Part shown: in pieces, positions 28,189 through 38,492 of the stretch
How the letters are laid out: each line of letters opens with the position of its first letter
Position numbering within the stretch: position 1 is the stretch's first letter
NCBI RefSeq assembly: GCF_014645355.1
Contig: NZ_BMLS01000001.1
Coordinates: 1-64,000, forward strand
DNA length: 64,000 bases
Direction: 5' to 3'
Source: Bowmanella pacifica
GTDB lineage: Bacteria; Pseudomonadota; Gammaproteobacteria; Enterobacterales; Alteromonadaceae
Translations under genes and position numbers: made by a program
The notes under the pieces: generated by a model
Told to the model about the DNA's origin: nothing
Database searches by the model: none
The model's input: only the letters and a program-made list of their open reading frames with translations

Positions 28189-28823
28189 AAGGTGACATCC
28201 AAAACCACGCAATCTTTGGGGTCATCATTACCGCCAGGATTACATGTCGCATTTAACTTTCTATCGATGTTCTGCCAATTTTCGGCAGGCCAACTGATCA
28301 TAATTCTGTGGCGAGATCCGGCACTGCAAGCATCAGCATCAGCGGCATCATTGTCCGAACAGGTTAAGGAAATCGTTGCGGCCGGATTAGTCCCTACCAG
28401 GGAGCAGGACACTTCATAAGCATCAAAGGCAGCAAATTCGCTAGCGGTACAATTACCATTGCTACAATCGGGTATGGCGGCCGGCACTTCCAGGCAGTAA
28501 CAGCTATAGGGGTTACTGCCGGTACATGCGCCTAAGTTATTGAAGTTATACAGGCTATCCGTAAAGTAGCTGTTATCTACTACCATGCTGCTGTCGGTCG
28601 CGGAGATGTCTGCACTGGCTCTTAGTCGCTCAGCTAACTGCTGGGTAATAATCACAGCCTGGGAACGGTTCATGGCATCGGCATTAGAAAAAGAGCCAAC
28701 AAACTGCAGTGAGGCTACCCCAAGCAAGCCGATAGATAATATAAACAGGGTCACCAGGATTTCTATCATCCCGACCCCACGTTGTTTTGCTAGTACCTTA
28801 TGCACCGCATATCTGACGAGCAT
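28185..28823 (-). CDS. pilV: Type IV pilus minor pilin PilV
   Basis: A prepilin of about 212 residues: leader ending AKQRG, then VGMIEILVTLFILSIGLLGVASLQ with Glu at +5, and a Cys-rich C-terminal domain. It is the first gene of pilV-W-X-Y1-E. Two starts are possible: ATG at 28823 (16-residue leader, GGTG upstream), used here, and ATG at 28880 (35-residue leader). Confidence 0.83.
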   Translation of the reverse strand: MLVRYAVHKVLAKQRGVGMIEILVTLFILSIGLLGVASLQFVGSFSNADAMNRSQAVIITQQLAERLRASADISATDSSMVVDNSYFTDSLYNFNNLGACTGSNPYSCYCLEVPAAIPDCSNGNCTASEFAAFDAYEVSCSLVGTNPAATISLTCSDNDAADADACSAGSRHRIMISWPAENWQNIDRKLNATCNPGGNDDPKDCVVLDVTL

Positions 28824-29063
28824 CTTCACCAAGACCCCTTTGTATTGCAGATAATCATCCAGCACCGTTCTGGACGCCATTTCAGCTTAGTACAAGGTAC
28901 TGCATATACTTGGCTAATTGGTTATGTTCACTTGACGATGGGTATAAGATTCAGATCAGTATGCCTGATAAAAAGCATCTCTGACCAGTTCGTAAAATGG
29001 GCCGCAATACCTTGCAACAGCGCCGTTATCACAGCGAGATTAAATAACCTTAGGGCAAAAAAA

Positions 29064-29083
29064 CAGGCGCCAACTGGCGCCTG
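29064..29083 (-). terminator. Terminator of the murJ-to-ispH gene group
   Basis: CAGGCGCC-AACT-GGCGCCTG, followed on the minus strand by TTTTTTTGCCC, 31 bp after the ispH stop. Confidence 0.88.
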
Positions 29084-29113
29084 AACATCATATAAAAGTA
29101 TAGCTGAAGATAC

Positions 29114-30058
29114 TTAGGGTATTTCCCGCACTCTAAGTTCTTTAGGCACAGCAAATTCAATATTTTCCAAACGTCCGGGGGTTTCCAACACGCTTTGCGC
29201 CCCCCATTCCTTCAGACGGTTTACCACGCCCTGTACTAACACTTCAGGTGCCGATGCCCCCGCGGTAACACCGATATGCTGTGCGTCTTTAAGCCAGTCG
29301 GCTTGAATGCAGTCTGCGCTGGCGATCAAATGTGCCTTAGCACCCATTTTATCAGCCAGTTCTCTGAGGCGGTTGGAATTAGAACTGTTTTGCGCGCCTA
29401 CCACCAACAATACATCACAACGTCCGGCTAATTCCCTAACGGCATCCTGGCGGTTTTGCGTGGCATAGCAAATATCATCCTTTCTGGGGCCTTCAATGGC
29501 GGGGAAACGTACCCGCAGCGCATCGATTACATCAGCGGTATCATCCACCGACAAAGTAGTCTGGCTGCAGTAATGCAACTGCGCAGGATTTTTAACCTGC
29601 AGTGCTGCCACATCCTCCACGGACTCCACCAGATATATGCCACCATTAGGGTTGTTATATTGGCCCATGGTTCCCTCAACTTCAGGGTGTCCCTGGTGGC
29701 CAATAAGAATACACTCAATACCTTTATGGCTGGCCCGGGTAACTTCCATATGAACCTTGGTAACTAACGGACAAGTCGCATCAAAGACTTTGAGGCCGCG
29801 TCGCTCCGCTTCCTTACGCACAGCCTGAGAGACACCATGGGCGGAAAAAATAACGATACTGTCATCGGGTATTTCATCCAACTCATCCACGAACATGGCC
29901 CCACGAGCACGCAAGCCATCGACCACAAACTTGTTGTGCACCACTTCATGGCGAACATAAATAGGGGGTTCGAAAATTTCCAGCGCCCGCTCCACTATGG
30001 TTATGGCCCGATCTACACCGGCACAAAAACCTCTGGGATTGGCTAGATGAATTTGCAT
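29114..30058 (-). CDS. ispH: 4-hydroxy-3-methylbut-2-enyl diphosphate reductase
   Basis: The last enzyme of the MEP isoprenoid pathway. It reduces HMBPP to IPP and DMAPP with a [4Fe-4S] cluster. The 314 residues start [19 protein letters not shown] with the first cluster Cys. Further conserved motifs are [11 protein letters not shown] and [11 protein letters not shown]. It is the last gene of the lspA-fkpB-ispH group, the standard gammaproteobacterial order. Confidence 0.97.
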   Translation of the reverse strand: MQIHLANPRGFCAGVDRAITIVERALEIFEPPIYVRHEVVHNKFVVDGLRARGAMFVDELDEIPDDSIVIFSAHGVSQAVRKEAERRGLKVFDATCPLVTKVHMEVTRASHKGIECILIGHQGHPEVEGTMGQYNNPNGGIYLVESVEDVAALQVKNPAQLHYCSQTTLSVDDTADVIDALRVRFPAIEGPRKDDICYATQNRQDAVRELAGRCDVLLVVGAQNSSNSNRLRELADKMGAKAHLIASADCIQADWLKDAQHIGVTAGASAPEVLVQGVVNRLKEWGAQSVLETPGRLENIEFAVPKELRVREIP

Positions 30059-30108
30059 TATTCTCTCTCTTAATATCCTGCACCAGGCACAACAAATCGC
30101 CGGTTAAA

Positions 30109-30558
30109 TTAATCTTCAGATTTGGCGATCTGAATAATCTCTACGTCAAAAATAACCGTCTGCCCCGCCAAAGGATGGTTAAAATCCACCGTCACCGAAT
30201 CTCCAGCCACTTCCCGAATGATGCCAGGGATCTCAACACCACCCGGCTGGGTAAAGGCAATGATCATACCGGGCGTAGGCGGTGTATCTGCACCGAATTT
30301 AGTGCGATCCATATGATGGATATTATCCGGATTTGGCTGACCAAAGGCATCTTCAGGTGCCAAAGTGAAAGCCTTACGCTCGCCAACTTTCATCCCCATC
30401 AGACAAGCTTCAAAATTGGCAGTCAAACTGCCGTCACCGATACGCAGCTTGGCCGGCTTATTATGCACTCTGGTACTGTCCGCGGCAGAGCCATCTTCCA
30501 GCTTAAGATCAAAATGCAGTACCACTTCACTGTCGGCTGTTACCATCGGCTCATTCAT
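30109..30558 (-). CDS. fkpB: FKBP-type peptidyl-prolyl cis-trans isomerase (SlpA/FkpB)
   Basis: A 149-residue cytoplasmic SlyD-like prolyl isomerase. The FKBP core is interrupted by the insert-in-flap chaperone domain (LAPEDAFGQPNPDNIHHM), followed by VDFNHPLAGQTVIFDVEI. The ATG at 30558 overlaps the lspA stop by 8 bp. A longer frame to 30609 begins inside lspA with an unlikely sequence. Its position between lspA and ispH is conserved. Confidence 0.93.
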   Translation of the reverse strand: MNEPMVTADSEVVLHFDLKLEDGSAADSTRVHNKPAKLRIGDGSLTANFEACLMGMKVGERKAFTLAPEDAFGQPNPDNIHHMDRTKFGADTPPTPGMIIAFTQPGGVEIPGIIREVAGDSVTVDFNHPLAGQTVIFDVEIIQIAKSED

Positions 30559-31048
30559 CTGACTTGACTCCGTTATTACGAAACGCATCCAGTACCAGCA
30601 AAGCGGCACCTACACAGATGGCGCTGTCAGCCACGTTAAACGCCGGCCAGTGCCAGTTGCCCACGTAGAAATCCAGGAAATCCACCACATAGCCATATAC
30701 CAGACGGTCAATTAAGTTGCCCAATGCCCCGCCCAAGATCAGGGCAAAAGCACAAGGCAACATCACCTGAGACTTATTACTTTGTTTGAGCCAGTGCACA
30801 ATCAGCACGCTCACCGTGACGGCAATAGCAGTAAAAAACCAGCGTTGCCAGCCACCGGCATTACTCAGAAAACTGAATGCTGCACCGTAGTTATGCACAT
30901 AAGTCAGATTAAAAAACGGCACCAGCGGAATAGACTGATACAGTTGCATCGCATCTACCACCGCCAGTTTGGTCACCTGATCAATCAGGATAACCACTAT
31001 GCTGAGCCACAAAAAACGCAGCCCGGTGTTTTTAAACATATCAAGCAT
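30551..31048 (-). CDS. lspA: Lipoprotein signal peptidase (signal peptidase II)
   Basis: An inner-membrane aspartic protease that removes signal peptides from diacylglyceryl-prolipoproteins, such as BamD encoded nearby. It has 165 residues and four helices. The conserved catalytic Asp residues are in LGNLIDRL and [11 protein letters not shown]. The start at 31048 overlaps the ileS end and has GGTGAG about ten bases upstream; ATG 31039 is an alternative. Confidence 0.95.
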   Translation of the reverse strand: MLDMFKNTGLRFLWLSIVVILIDQVTKLAVVDAMQLYQSIPLVPFFNLTYVHNYGAAFSFLSNAGGWQRWFFTAIAVTVSVLIVHWLKQSNKSQVMLPCAFALILGGALGNLIDRLVYGYVVDFLDFYVGNWHWPAFNVADSAICVGAALLVLDAFRNNGVKSDE

Positions 31049-33869
31049 AGTGACGCTGCTCACCTTCACCTTCTACGTTTTCAATACAGCGGCCACATAG
31101 TTCTTCATGACCGACGTGAGTGCCCACATCCTCGCGGTGATGCCAGCAACGCACACATTTTTTACCGGCAGCTTTGTTTACAGCCACCCATAAACCCTGT
31201 ACTTCGGTGTCATCCAATTGTGCGGGACGCGCATCCACGGTTTCGACCCTGGCGGCAGAGGTAATCAGAACGAAACGCAACTCATCTTCCAGGCTGGCAA
31301 GCTGTCCGGCCAGTGCAGGTAGGCAAGACAATACCACTTCAGCTTCCAAAGAGCCGCCAATCTGACCTTCGCGGCGCGCATCTTCCAGGGCCTTGTTAAC
31401 CGCATCTTTAACCGCTAGCGCTTGTTGCCAGAAACTATCGTCATGCTGCTGTTCGATCTGCATGTTATCCAGCACGCTGTACCAACTTTCGGTAAAGACG
31501 TACTTAGCACGTTCTCCCGGCATGGCCTGCCAGATTTCCTGGGCAGTAAAGCTCATAATAGGCGCCATCCAACGTACCAAAGCCTCGGCAATATGATACA
31601 TGGCACTTTGACAAGAGCGGCGTGCAACACTGTCAGCCTTAGCGGTGTATTGTCTGTCTTTGATCACATCCAGATAGAAACTGCCCAGTTCGATAGAGCA
31701 GAACTGCATCAGCTTTTGCACCACAACCAGGAAGTCGTAACGGTTATAAGCCGCCACTAATTCTTCCTGCACGGCCTTAGCACGGCTCACCATCCAGCGA
31801 TCTAATGCCACCATATCTTGCACCGGCACTAAGTCTGTCTTGGGGTCAAACCCATTCAGGTTAGCCAGCAAGAACCTTGAGGTATTGCGGATACGACGGT
31901 AAGCATCAGCAGAACGCTTGAGGATCTCATCGGATACCGCGATTTCGGAGCGGTAGTCGGTGGAGGCTACCCACAAACGTAAGATGTCCGCCCCCAGTTT
32001 ATTCATCACATCCTGAGGTGAAACGGTATTGCCCAGCGACTTAGACATTTTCTTACCCTGGGCATCAACCGTAAAACCATGGGTCAATACTTGCTTGTAA
32101 GGTGCATGGCCTTTAGCTGCCACAGAGGTCATCAGGGAAGACATAAACCAACCACGGTGCTGATCCGAACCTTCCAAGTACAAATCTGCACTGGCAGGAA
32201 TATCATCCCGTCTGTCCACGACAAAATAATGGGTCACACCAGAGTCAAACCACACATCCAGGGTGTCTTTTACCTTCACATAAGTATCGGCATCCGCCCC
32301 CAACAATTCGGTCGCATCCAAATCCCACCAAGCCTGAATACCTTTTTGCTCAACGGCTTTGGCAACCTGTTCGAGCATTGCCTGGCTGTTGGGATGCAGC
32401 TCACCACTATCCTTATGTACAAACAACGGAATAGGCACACCCCAGGTACGCTGACGGGAAATACACCAATCGGGACGACCTTCCACCATCTTTTCAATAC
32501 GGCTTTGTCCCCAGTCCGGGATCCATTGGGTATTGGCGATCTCTTTTAGAGAATCAGTGCGCAAGCCGTTTTTATCCATGCTGATAAACCACTGCGGGGT
32601 GGCACGGAAAATAATCGGCGTTTTATGGCGCCAGCAATGCGGGTAGCTGTGCTCGTAAGCATGGTGATGCAGCAGGCAACCTTTTTCTTTCAGTACCTCA
32701 ACCACATGGTCATTGGCCTTAAATACATGTTCACCAGCAAACAGTGGCGTATCTTGCAGATACACCCCATTGGCACCCACAGGGTTTGCCACTTCCAGGC
32801 CATAACCCCGACCTACGTTAAAGTCATCCACACCGTGACCAGGGGCCGTATGCACACAGCCGGTACCGGATTCGGTGGTAACGTGATCGCCTAGAATAAC
32901 CGGCACATCAAAATCATAAAAAGGATGCTGAACACGCAGGTTTTCCAGCGCTGCCCCTTTGCAATATCCCAAGGCGTGGTAATGGCTAGCGCCGAACCTG
33001 TCTAAACAGGCATCCATCAACTCGGCGGCCACCACAAAGCGTTGCTTACCTTGCTCGGTTTCAGCTTGAACCAACACATATTCCAGCTTGGGACTGACGG
33101 CTACCGCACGGTTTGCCGGTAAGGTCCAGGGCGTGGTGGTCCAGATAACCACAGATACCGGTCCCTCACCCACATGATTCTCAGGGTGTTCAAAGGCTGC
33201 CACCATAGCCGCCTCATCAACGGCACGAAATGCCACGTCAATAGAGGGCGATTTCTTGTCCTTGTACTCCACTTCGGCCTCAGCCAGTGCAGAGCCGCAA
33301 TCGGTACACCAATGTACGGGCTTAAAGCCTTTTTCCAAGTGGCCACTGTCGATGATCGCGCCTAAGGCACGGATAATGTCAGCCTCGGATTGAAAATCCA
33401 TGGTTTTATAAGGCTTATCCCATTCACCCAGTACGCCTAAGCGAATAAAGTCTTTCTTCTGACCGGCGATTTGCTTCTCAGCGTAGTCACGACAGTGCTG
33501 ACGAAACTCTGCTTCACTGACCTTTTTACCTGGCTTGCCAATTTTCTTTTCTACCTGCAGTTCAATGGGCAGACCATGGCAATCCCAACCTGGCACATAG
33601 GGCGAGTCGAAGTCCGACAAAGTCTTGGACTTTACAATAATGTCTTTGAGGATCTTGTTTACCGCATGACCAATGTGAATATCGCCGTTAGCGTATGGGG
33701 GGCCATCATGCAAAATGAACGGCTTATTACCCGCTTTGGCAGCTCGTATCTTGTGATACAGCCCATCTTCCGTCCATTGCTTGAGCATTTCCGGCTCGCG
33801 CTGAGCCAGGTTGCCACGCATAGGAAACTCAGTTTCCGGCAAATTCAAGGTATGTTTGTAATCGCTCAT
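31041..33869 (-). CDS. ileS: Isoleucyl-tRNA synthetase
   Basis: A class I aminoacyl-tRNA synthetase of 942 residues. The HIGH motif is in [20 protein letters not shown] (about 58-77) and the KMSKS motif in [16 protein letters not shown]. The CP1 editing domain lies between ([16 protein letters not shown]). A C-terminal zinc finger has CVRCW and CGRC. The N-terminal extension and zinc finger are the bacterial type. Its stop overlaps lspA. Confidence 0.98.
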   Translation of the reverse strand: MSDYKHTLNLPETEFPMRGNLAQREPEMLKQWTEDGLYHKIRAAKAGNKPFILHDGPPYANGDIHIGHAVNKILKDIIVKSKTLSDFDSPYVPGWDCHGLPIELQVEKKIGKPGKKVSEAEFRQHCRDYAEKQIAGQKKDFIRLGVLGEWDKPYKTMDFQSEADIIRALGAIIDSGHLEKGFKPVHWCTDCGSALAEAEVEYKDKKSPSIDVAFRAVDEAAMVAAFEHPENHVGEGPVSVVIWTTTPWTLPANRAVAVSPKLEYVLVQAETEQGKQRFVVAAELMDACLDRFGASHYHALGYCKGAALENLRVQHPFYDFDVPVILGDHVTTESGTGCVHTAPGHGVDDFNVGRGYGLEVANPVGANGVYLQDTPLFAGEHVFKANDHVVEVLKEKGCLLHHHAYEHSYPHCWRHKTPIIFRATPQWFISMDKNGLRTDSLKEIANTQWIPDWGQSRIEKMVEGRPDWCISRQRTWGVPIPLFVHKDSGELHPNSQAMLEQVAKAVEQKGIQAWWDLDATELLGADADTYVKVKDTLDVWFDSGVTHYFVVDRRDDIPASADLYLEGSDQHRGWFMSSLMTSVAAKGHAPYKQVLTHGFTVDAQGKKMSKSLGNTVSPQDVMNKLGADILRLWVASTDYRSEIAVSDEILKRSADAYRRIRNTSRFLLANLNGFDPKTDLVPVQDMVALDRWMVSRAKAVQEELVAAYNRYDFLVVVQKLMQFCSIELGSFYLDVIKDRQYTAKADSVARRSCQSAMYHIAEALVRWMAPIMSFTAQEIWQAMPGERAKYVFTESWYSVLDNMQIEQQHDDSFWQQALAVKDAVNKALEDARREGQIGGSLEAEVVLSCLPALAGQLASLEDELRFVLITSAARVETVDARPAQLDDTEVQGLWVAVNKAAGKKCVRCWHHREDVGTHVGHEELCGRCIENVEGEGEQRHYA

Positions 33870-33940
33870 CGATCCTCAATTCCACTATAAGAACAGGCGC
33901 ATCGCGCTGTTGGCATTACGCCGTTTGGGGCAAGTCGCCC

Positions 33941-34864
33941 TTAAGCCAAGAGTAACTCCCTGGCCTTGCTGGCATCCTGCCCAATCTGTTGTTGCAACGC
34001 CTCTAAGGAGGCAAATTTCATCTCATCCCGGATTTTAGCCACCGGCACAACCGCTATACGTCGTCCGTACAAAGACCCGGTAAACGCAAACACATGCACT
34101 TCAAGTTGACTGCGCTGGCCGTTAACCGTGGGTCTGTTACCAATATTGGCCACGCCATTATATGTACAGCCATCTATACTGACTTTTACTGCAAAAACGC
34201 CAGCCAGTGGTGCCCGGCACCGATTTAACAGTACATTGGCGGTAGGAAACCCCAGCGTGCGGCCTTTCTTGTCACCATGCACCACTTTGCCAATGATACT
34301 GAACGGCCTGCCAAGCATCGCCTCGGCACGGTCGAACTGAGATTGTGCCAGCGCGTCACGCACTTCTGTCGAACTAATGCGACAGTCCTGCAACCGAAAA
34401 CTACGGGTGCTGACTACATCAAAACCACAGCGCAGTCCTTCTTGTTGCAGCATGCTAAAGTCGCCAGAACGCGCTTTACCAAAACGGAAATCATCCCCAA
34501 CCACAAGAAAACGAATCCCCAGCTTTGACACCAGCAATTGTTCAACAAAATCACAAGCCGACATTTCAGAAAATGCGCGGTCAAAGCGGATACAAAGCAG
34601 TCTGTCCACGCCCAATAAGCGCAGTTGCTCGTATTTATCACGCAGGCGACTGATTCTGGCTGGCGCATGCTGAGGGCTAAACACTTCTTCCGGCTGCGGC
34701 TCAAATACCATTACGGTAGCGGGCAATTGCATGCTTCTGGCCTTTTCAATCAGGCTGCGCAATACCGCCTGATGACCTAAATGCACGCCATCAAACTTGC
34801 CAATGGTCAGCACACATCCCTTATGTTTATCCCGGATGTTATGCAGGCCACGAATCAATTCCAC
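33941..34864 (-). CDS. ribF: Bifunctional riboflavin kinase / FAD synthetase
   Basis: A 307-residue enzyme that makes FMN and then FAD. The N-terminal adenylyltransferase domain has GKFDGVHLGHQAVL and VVGDDFRFGKARSG. The C-terminal riboflavin kinase domain has GRTLGFPTANV and GVANIGNRPTVNG. It lies between murJ and ileS in the conserved order. Confidence 0.97.
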   Translation of the reverse strand: MELIRGLHNIRDKHKGCVLTIGKFDGVHLGHQAVLRSLIEKARSMQLPATVMVFEPQPEEVFSPQHAPARISRLRDKYEQLRLLGVDRLLCIRFDRAFSEMSACDFVEQLLVSKLGIRFLVVGDDFRFGKARSGDFSMLQQEGLRCGFDVVSTRSFRLQDCRISSTEVRDALAQSQFDRAEAMLGRPFSIIGKVVHGDKKGRTLGFPTANVLLNRCRAPLAGVFAVKVSIDGCTYNGVANIGNRPTVNGQRSQLEVHVFAFTGSLYGRRIAVVPVAKIRDEMKFASLEALQQQIGQDASKARELLLA

Positions 34865-34935
34865 CAGCTACCCCTTGTTGGTTGAGGCTTTCGCCCATGC
34901 AAAAATCACGGGATTATAACCGACTGTCCGCTTAA

Positions 34936-36519
34936 TTAAAGCCCAGTGTCAAGCTCCGAGTGATGTGATTTATTCAGATCCGCGGGCCTTACCCCCAACA
35001 ACAAGGCAACCAAACACAAACAGGCGACACCAGCCCCAATCATCATACTGACCTGCATAATTTGCTCTGACAACGACCAACTGTACCAATCCACCGCGCC
35101 GGGCCGCATCCACAATAATAAAATGACCATAGCGAAAGACGCCGCCAGCACTTTAAATAAAAACCACAAGGTATCCCGTTGCATTTGGTATACCTGGCTG
35201 CGATGCAGTTTTTGATACAGCAGCGCCGCGTTAAGGGTGGCAGACATCGCCGTGGCAATCGCCAGCCCCACATAACCAAAAGGTACGGCCAAAATAATAT
35301 TAAACAGCATATTGGCTGCCATGGCCCAAATGCCATAGCGTACCGGCGTTTTAGTATCCTGGCGGGAGAAAAAACCAGGCGCCAATACCTTCACTAGCAT
35401 AAAGCTGAGTAACCCTGAGCCATACGCCATCAAACTGTATGACGCCATACGGGCGTCTGATGCATCGAATTCCCCCCGCACAAACAACAAACTCAATAAA
35501 GGCTCAGCCAGCACAATCAATCCAGCCGCGGCGGGAATGCCCAGCAAACACACCATACGTACTGCCCAATCCATATTGGCCTTAAACTGATGACTGTCGG
35601 CGCTGGCATGATTACGCGATAACGTCGGTAGAATCACCGTCGCAATGGCAATACCAAACAAACCGAGAGGGAACTCAAGTAAACGGTCGGAATAATACAA
35701 CCAACTAATAGACCCCGTTGCCAGAAAGCTGGCAATTAAGGTATCCAGCAAGAGATTGATCTGGCTGACTGATACACCAAATAGCGCGGGTATCATCAAG
35801 GTTCTGACTTTGCTGACATGAGGGTCACGCCATCCCCACTGCGGCTTAGCCATCAGTCCAGTACGTAATAAAAACGGTAGCTGAAAGGCAAGTTGCACTA
35901 CCCCGCCGAAAAACACGCCCCATGCCAAGCCAATAGCAGGTTCATCCAGGCGAGGGGACAAATATAAAGCGGCAGCAATAATACAAACGTTCAGCAATAC
36001 CGGGGTAAATGCTGCGACAGCAAATTTATTCAGGGTATTAAGGATGGCCCCCGCCAATCCTGTCAGAGTAATAAAGAATAAGTAAGGAAAGGTGATTTTC
36101 AGCATCAGCGCAGCCAGCTCAAACTTTGCGCCGCCTTCGCCCCCCTGCCAATAATCAAGAAACCAGCCGGTACCGAATAAAGCCGCCAAAACCGGCGAAC
36201 CAATCACACCAATAATAGTGACGATCAACACTAAGGTACCCAGCGTACCTGCTGTACGGGCTAAAAACAGTTGCAGTTTTTGCTTATCTCCCTGCGCATG
36301 CACTTCACTGAGCACCGGCACAAAGGCCTGAGCAAAGGCCCCCTCGGCGAATAAGCGACGCAAGAAGTTGGGGATCTTGTTAGCGAAGAAAAACACATCC
36401 GCGGCGGCTCCCGCCCCCATCAGATTGGCCACTACCATATCCCTGACCAGGCCAAGAATCCTTGACAACAACGTCATAAAACTGACAATCAATCCGGATT
36501 TCAGCAACTTAACCGACAC
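34936..36519 (-). CDS. murJ: Lipid II flippase MurJ
   Basis: A 527-residue MATE/MOP-superfamily membrane protein with about 14 helices that moves lipid II to the periplasmic face for peptidoglycan synthesis. Family motifs include SRILGLVRDMVVANLMGAG and FFFANKIPNFLRRLFAEGAFAQAFVPV near the N-terminus. It is the first gene of murJ-ribF-ileS-lspA-fkpB-ispH and divergent from rpsT. Confidence 0.97.
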   Translation of the reverse strand: MSVKLLKSGLIVSFMTLLSRILGLVRDMVVANLMGAGAAADVFFFANKIPNFLRRLFAEGAFAQAFVPVLSEVHAQGDKQKLQLFLARTAGTLGTLVLIVTIIGVIGSPVLAALFGTGWFLDYWQGGEGGAKFELAALMLKITFPYLFFITLTGLAGAILNTLNKFAVAAFTPVLLNVCIIAAALYLSPRLDEPAIGLAWGVFFGGVVQLAFQLPFLLRTGLMAKPQWGWRDPHVSKVRTLMIPALFGVSVSQINLLLDTLIASFLATGSISWLYYSDRLLEFPLGLFGIAIATVILPTLSRNHASADSHQFKANMDWAVRMVCLLGIPAAAGLIVLAEPLLSLLFVRGEFDASDARMASYSLMAYGSGLLSFMLVKVLAPGFFSRQDTKTPVRYGIWAMAANMLFNIILAVPFGYVGLAIATAMSATLNAALLYQKLHRSQVYQMQRDTLWFLFKVLAASFAMVILLLWMRPGAVDWYSWSLSEQIMQVSMMIGAGVACLCLVALLLGVRPADLNKSHHSELDTGL

Positions 36520-36635
36520 ATGCGTCCCCAGGTAAAAAACAGCACCCTATTATGAGGGATTCTGGGCGCCAAGAAAAACACAAATACCCAGACAAAATGC
36601 TCTGTGTCTATTGCCCAATAAAGCGGCAAAAGCAT

Positions 36636-36664
36636 TTGACAAAGACGCCAATAATGGGAATAAT
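36636..36664 (+). promoter_or_regulatory. Sigma-70 promoter of rpsT
   Basis: TTGACA (36636-36641), 17-bp spacer, AATAAT (36659-36664), about 43 bp before the rpsT start. Confidence 0.75.
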
Positions 36665-36706
36665 CCGCACCCTTAAATTTGACAAGAATCTTTTGGGAGT
36701 TTCACC

Positions 36707-36970
36707 TTGGCTAACATCAAGTCTGCTAAGAAACGTGCTATCCAGGCCGAAAAACGTCGCCAGCACAACGCCAGCCGTCGCTCCATGACGCGTACCAGCA
36801 TCAAGAAAGTGCTTGCTGCTATCGCAACTGGTGACAAAGCTGCTGCTGAGACCGCTTTCGCTGCTGCGGTTCCAGTATTGGACCGTATGGCTACCAAAGG
36901 CTTGATCCACAAAAACAAGGCTGCCCGTCATAAGAGCCGTCTGGTTGCTAAGATCAACGCTTTAGCCTAA
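36707..36970 (+). CDS. rpsT: 30S ribosomal protein S20
   Basis: An 87-residue basic primary-binding ribosomal protein: [20 protein letters not shown] and the C-terminal [12 protein letters not shown]. The start codon is TTG (36707) with GGGAG upstream. E. coli rpsT also starts with UUG, a feature tied to its translational autoregulation, so the odd start is probably functional. Confidence 0.98.
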   Translation: MANIKSAKKRAIQAEKRRQHNASRRSMTRTSIKKVLAAIATGDKAAAETAFAAAVPVLDRMATKGLIHKNKAARHKSRLVAKINALA

Positions 36971-37013
36971 TACGCCCGTTCTAAAAATTCTGATTTAAAT
37001 CAGGATTTGCTAT

Positions 37014-37040
37014 AAAAAAGCGCCTATTGGCGCTTTTTTT
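37014..37040 (+). terminator. rpsT terminator
   Basis: AAAAAAGCGCC-TATT-GGCGCTTTTTTT. A second weaker inverted repeat (TTCTGATTTAAATCAGGA) lies just before it. Confidence 0.92.
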
Positions 37041-37171
37041 GTTGGTTACATTTTCTTACAGTGATATACCGCAAAGGCTGCCGCATATCGAGACAGGCTA
37101 TAGATGCTTTGCTAAAATGCGTCGCTCCTCAATACTGCAGACCTGACTGCCATGCCACCCGCGAGCCCCTG

Positions 37172-37477
37172 ATGAACAAGGCACAATATGTCACCTTAAC
37201 CCTAGTGACATTCTGTATTCTGCTGCTGGCAGTTACTTTGGTGCCTATGCCACAACTGCTCACTTATGAACGCGCCAATATCGTGTCAAAAGGCATTTAC
37301 TGGCCGGGCTTTCACGGCAAGGGACAATTACTTGATGCACGTGCCAGTTTTGTGAAAGTCGATCAGAAAACCAATAACCTGCATGTCTGCCACAGCTTTA
37401 AGCATGGCGAAACCTGCCAGCATTACCGGGTGATGGAAACCCAAGGCATACCTGCGGTCATTCTGCATTTACTCTAA
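37172..37477 (+). CDS. Small membrane-anchored protein, unknown
   Basis: A 101-residue protein. One N-terminal hydrophobic helix (VTLTLVTFCILLLAVTLVPM) precedes a soluble, probably periplasmic part with two Cys residues close together (HVCHSFKHGETCQHYR). I recognise no family. The ATG at 37172 places the helix at the N-terminus; an upstream in-frame start at 37061 would add a Cys-rich stretch unlike a real leader. It lies between rpsT and the LpxH-like gene. Confidence 0.6.
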   Translation: MNKAQYVTLTLVTFCILLLAVTLVPMPQLLTYERANIVSKGIYWPGFHGKGQLLDARASFVKVDQKTNNLHVCHSFKHGETCQHYRVMETQGIPAVILHLL

Positions 37478-37591
37478 CCCGCAAATTTTTCAGCCTGATG
37501 AAATTGTCATCACTTTTTCAAATTAGCGTCACCTTTCTGTAAGAGGTTCTCCCTTATCTTGGCTTTGAGGTTCAGCAAGGTAGGCTACACC

Positions 37592-38386
37592 ATGACCGAG
37601 AAACGCCACTATCGTACCGTTTGGCTGTCAGACATCCATCTTGGCTATAAAGATTGCAAGGCCGAATATCTGTTGGATTTCCTGCGCCACACTCGTATAG
37701 ACACGCTTTACCTAGTGGGCGATATTGTCGATATGTGGGCAATGAGCAAGCAGTTTATGTGGCCCAAAGCGCACAACCAACTCTTTCACCGCTTAATCTC
37801 GCTAGCCAGCGAAGGCACTAAGGTCATCTATTTGCCTGGCAATCATGATGAACCCGCACAAAAATATGATGGCATGGTGTTTGGTGAGGTAGAAATTCAC
37901 CGCCAATACATCCACACCACTGCCGATGGCAAGAAGCTGTTGCTGCTACACGGCGACCAGTTTGACCAGGAGGTCTGCTTCGGCAAATTTCATGCGTGGA
38001 TTGGTGACAAAGCCTATGATCTGCTGCTCTTTATCAATCGTTGGTACAACCGGGCCAGAGCTTGGCTCGGGCAACCATACTGGTCACTGGCTGGCTATAT
38101 AAAAAGCCGGGTAAAAGGCGCCAATGAAGCCATTGGCCGCTATCGCGATATAGGCTGTAGAACCGCCCGGGAAATGGGCATGGATGGGGTAGTCTGCGGA
38201 CATATACATCATCCGGAAATTACCCGCGGACAGGGGGTATTGTATTGCAACACCGGCGACTGGATAGAGAATTGCTCGGCCCTGACCGAAGATGGGCAAG
38301 GACGACTGAGTTTAGTGTACTGGACAAAAATTCAAAATCAGCTTCAAAGCTTACCTCGAAAAACCAATGCTAGGCGGGCTGCCTGA
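37592..38386 (+). CDS. LpxH-like UDP-2,3-diacylglucosamine diphosphatase family metallophosphoesterase
   Basis: A 264-residue calcineurin-like phosphoesterase. Metal-site motifs in order: SDIHLGYKDC (10-19), GDIVDMW, GNHDE and GHIHHPEI. The sequence and length fit the COG2908 family of LpxH and its paralogues. Many gammaproteobacteria have a canonical LpxH elsewhere plus such a paralogue, so a lipid A role is likely but not certain. The ATG at 37592 follows AAGGTAGG; an upstream TTG at 37559 is less likely. The acyltransferase gene follows after 106 bp, which suggests a shared envelope-lipid theme. Confidence 0.85.
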   Translation: MTEKRHYRTVWLSDIHLGYKDCKAEYLLDFLRHTRIDTLYLVGDIVDMWAMSKQFMWPKAHNQLFHRLISLASEGTKVIYLPGNHDEPAQKYDGMVFGEVEIHRQYIHTTADGKKLLLLHGDQFDQEVCFGKFHAWIGDKAYDLLLFINRWYNRARAWLGQPYWSLAGYIKSRVKGANEAIGRYRDIGCRTAREMGMDGVVCGHIHHPEITRGQGVLYCNTGDWIENCSALTEDGQGRLSLVYWTKIQNQLQSLPRKTNARRAA

Positions 38387-38492
38387 ATGGCCAGCCTGGC
38401 GATACGCCGTCATTAAAACGCAACAAAAAGCTCACAAAAGCGTCACTCAGGACTCCTACACTCGGTTCAACTAACTGGCCGAGAAATTGCCT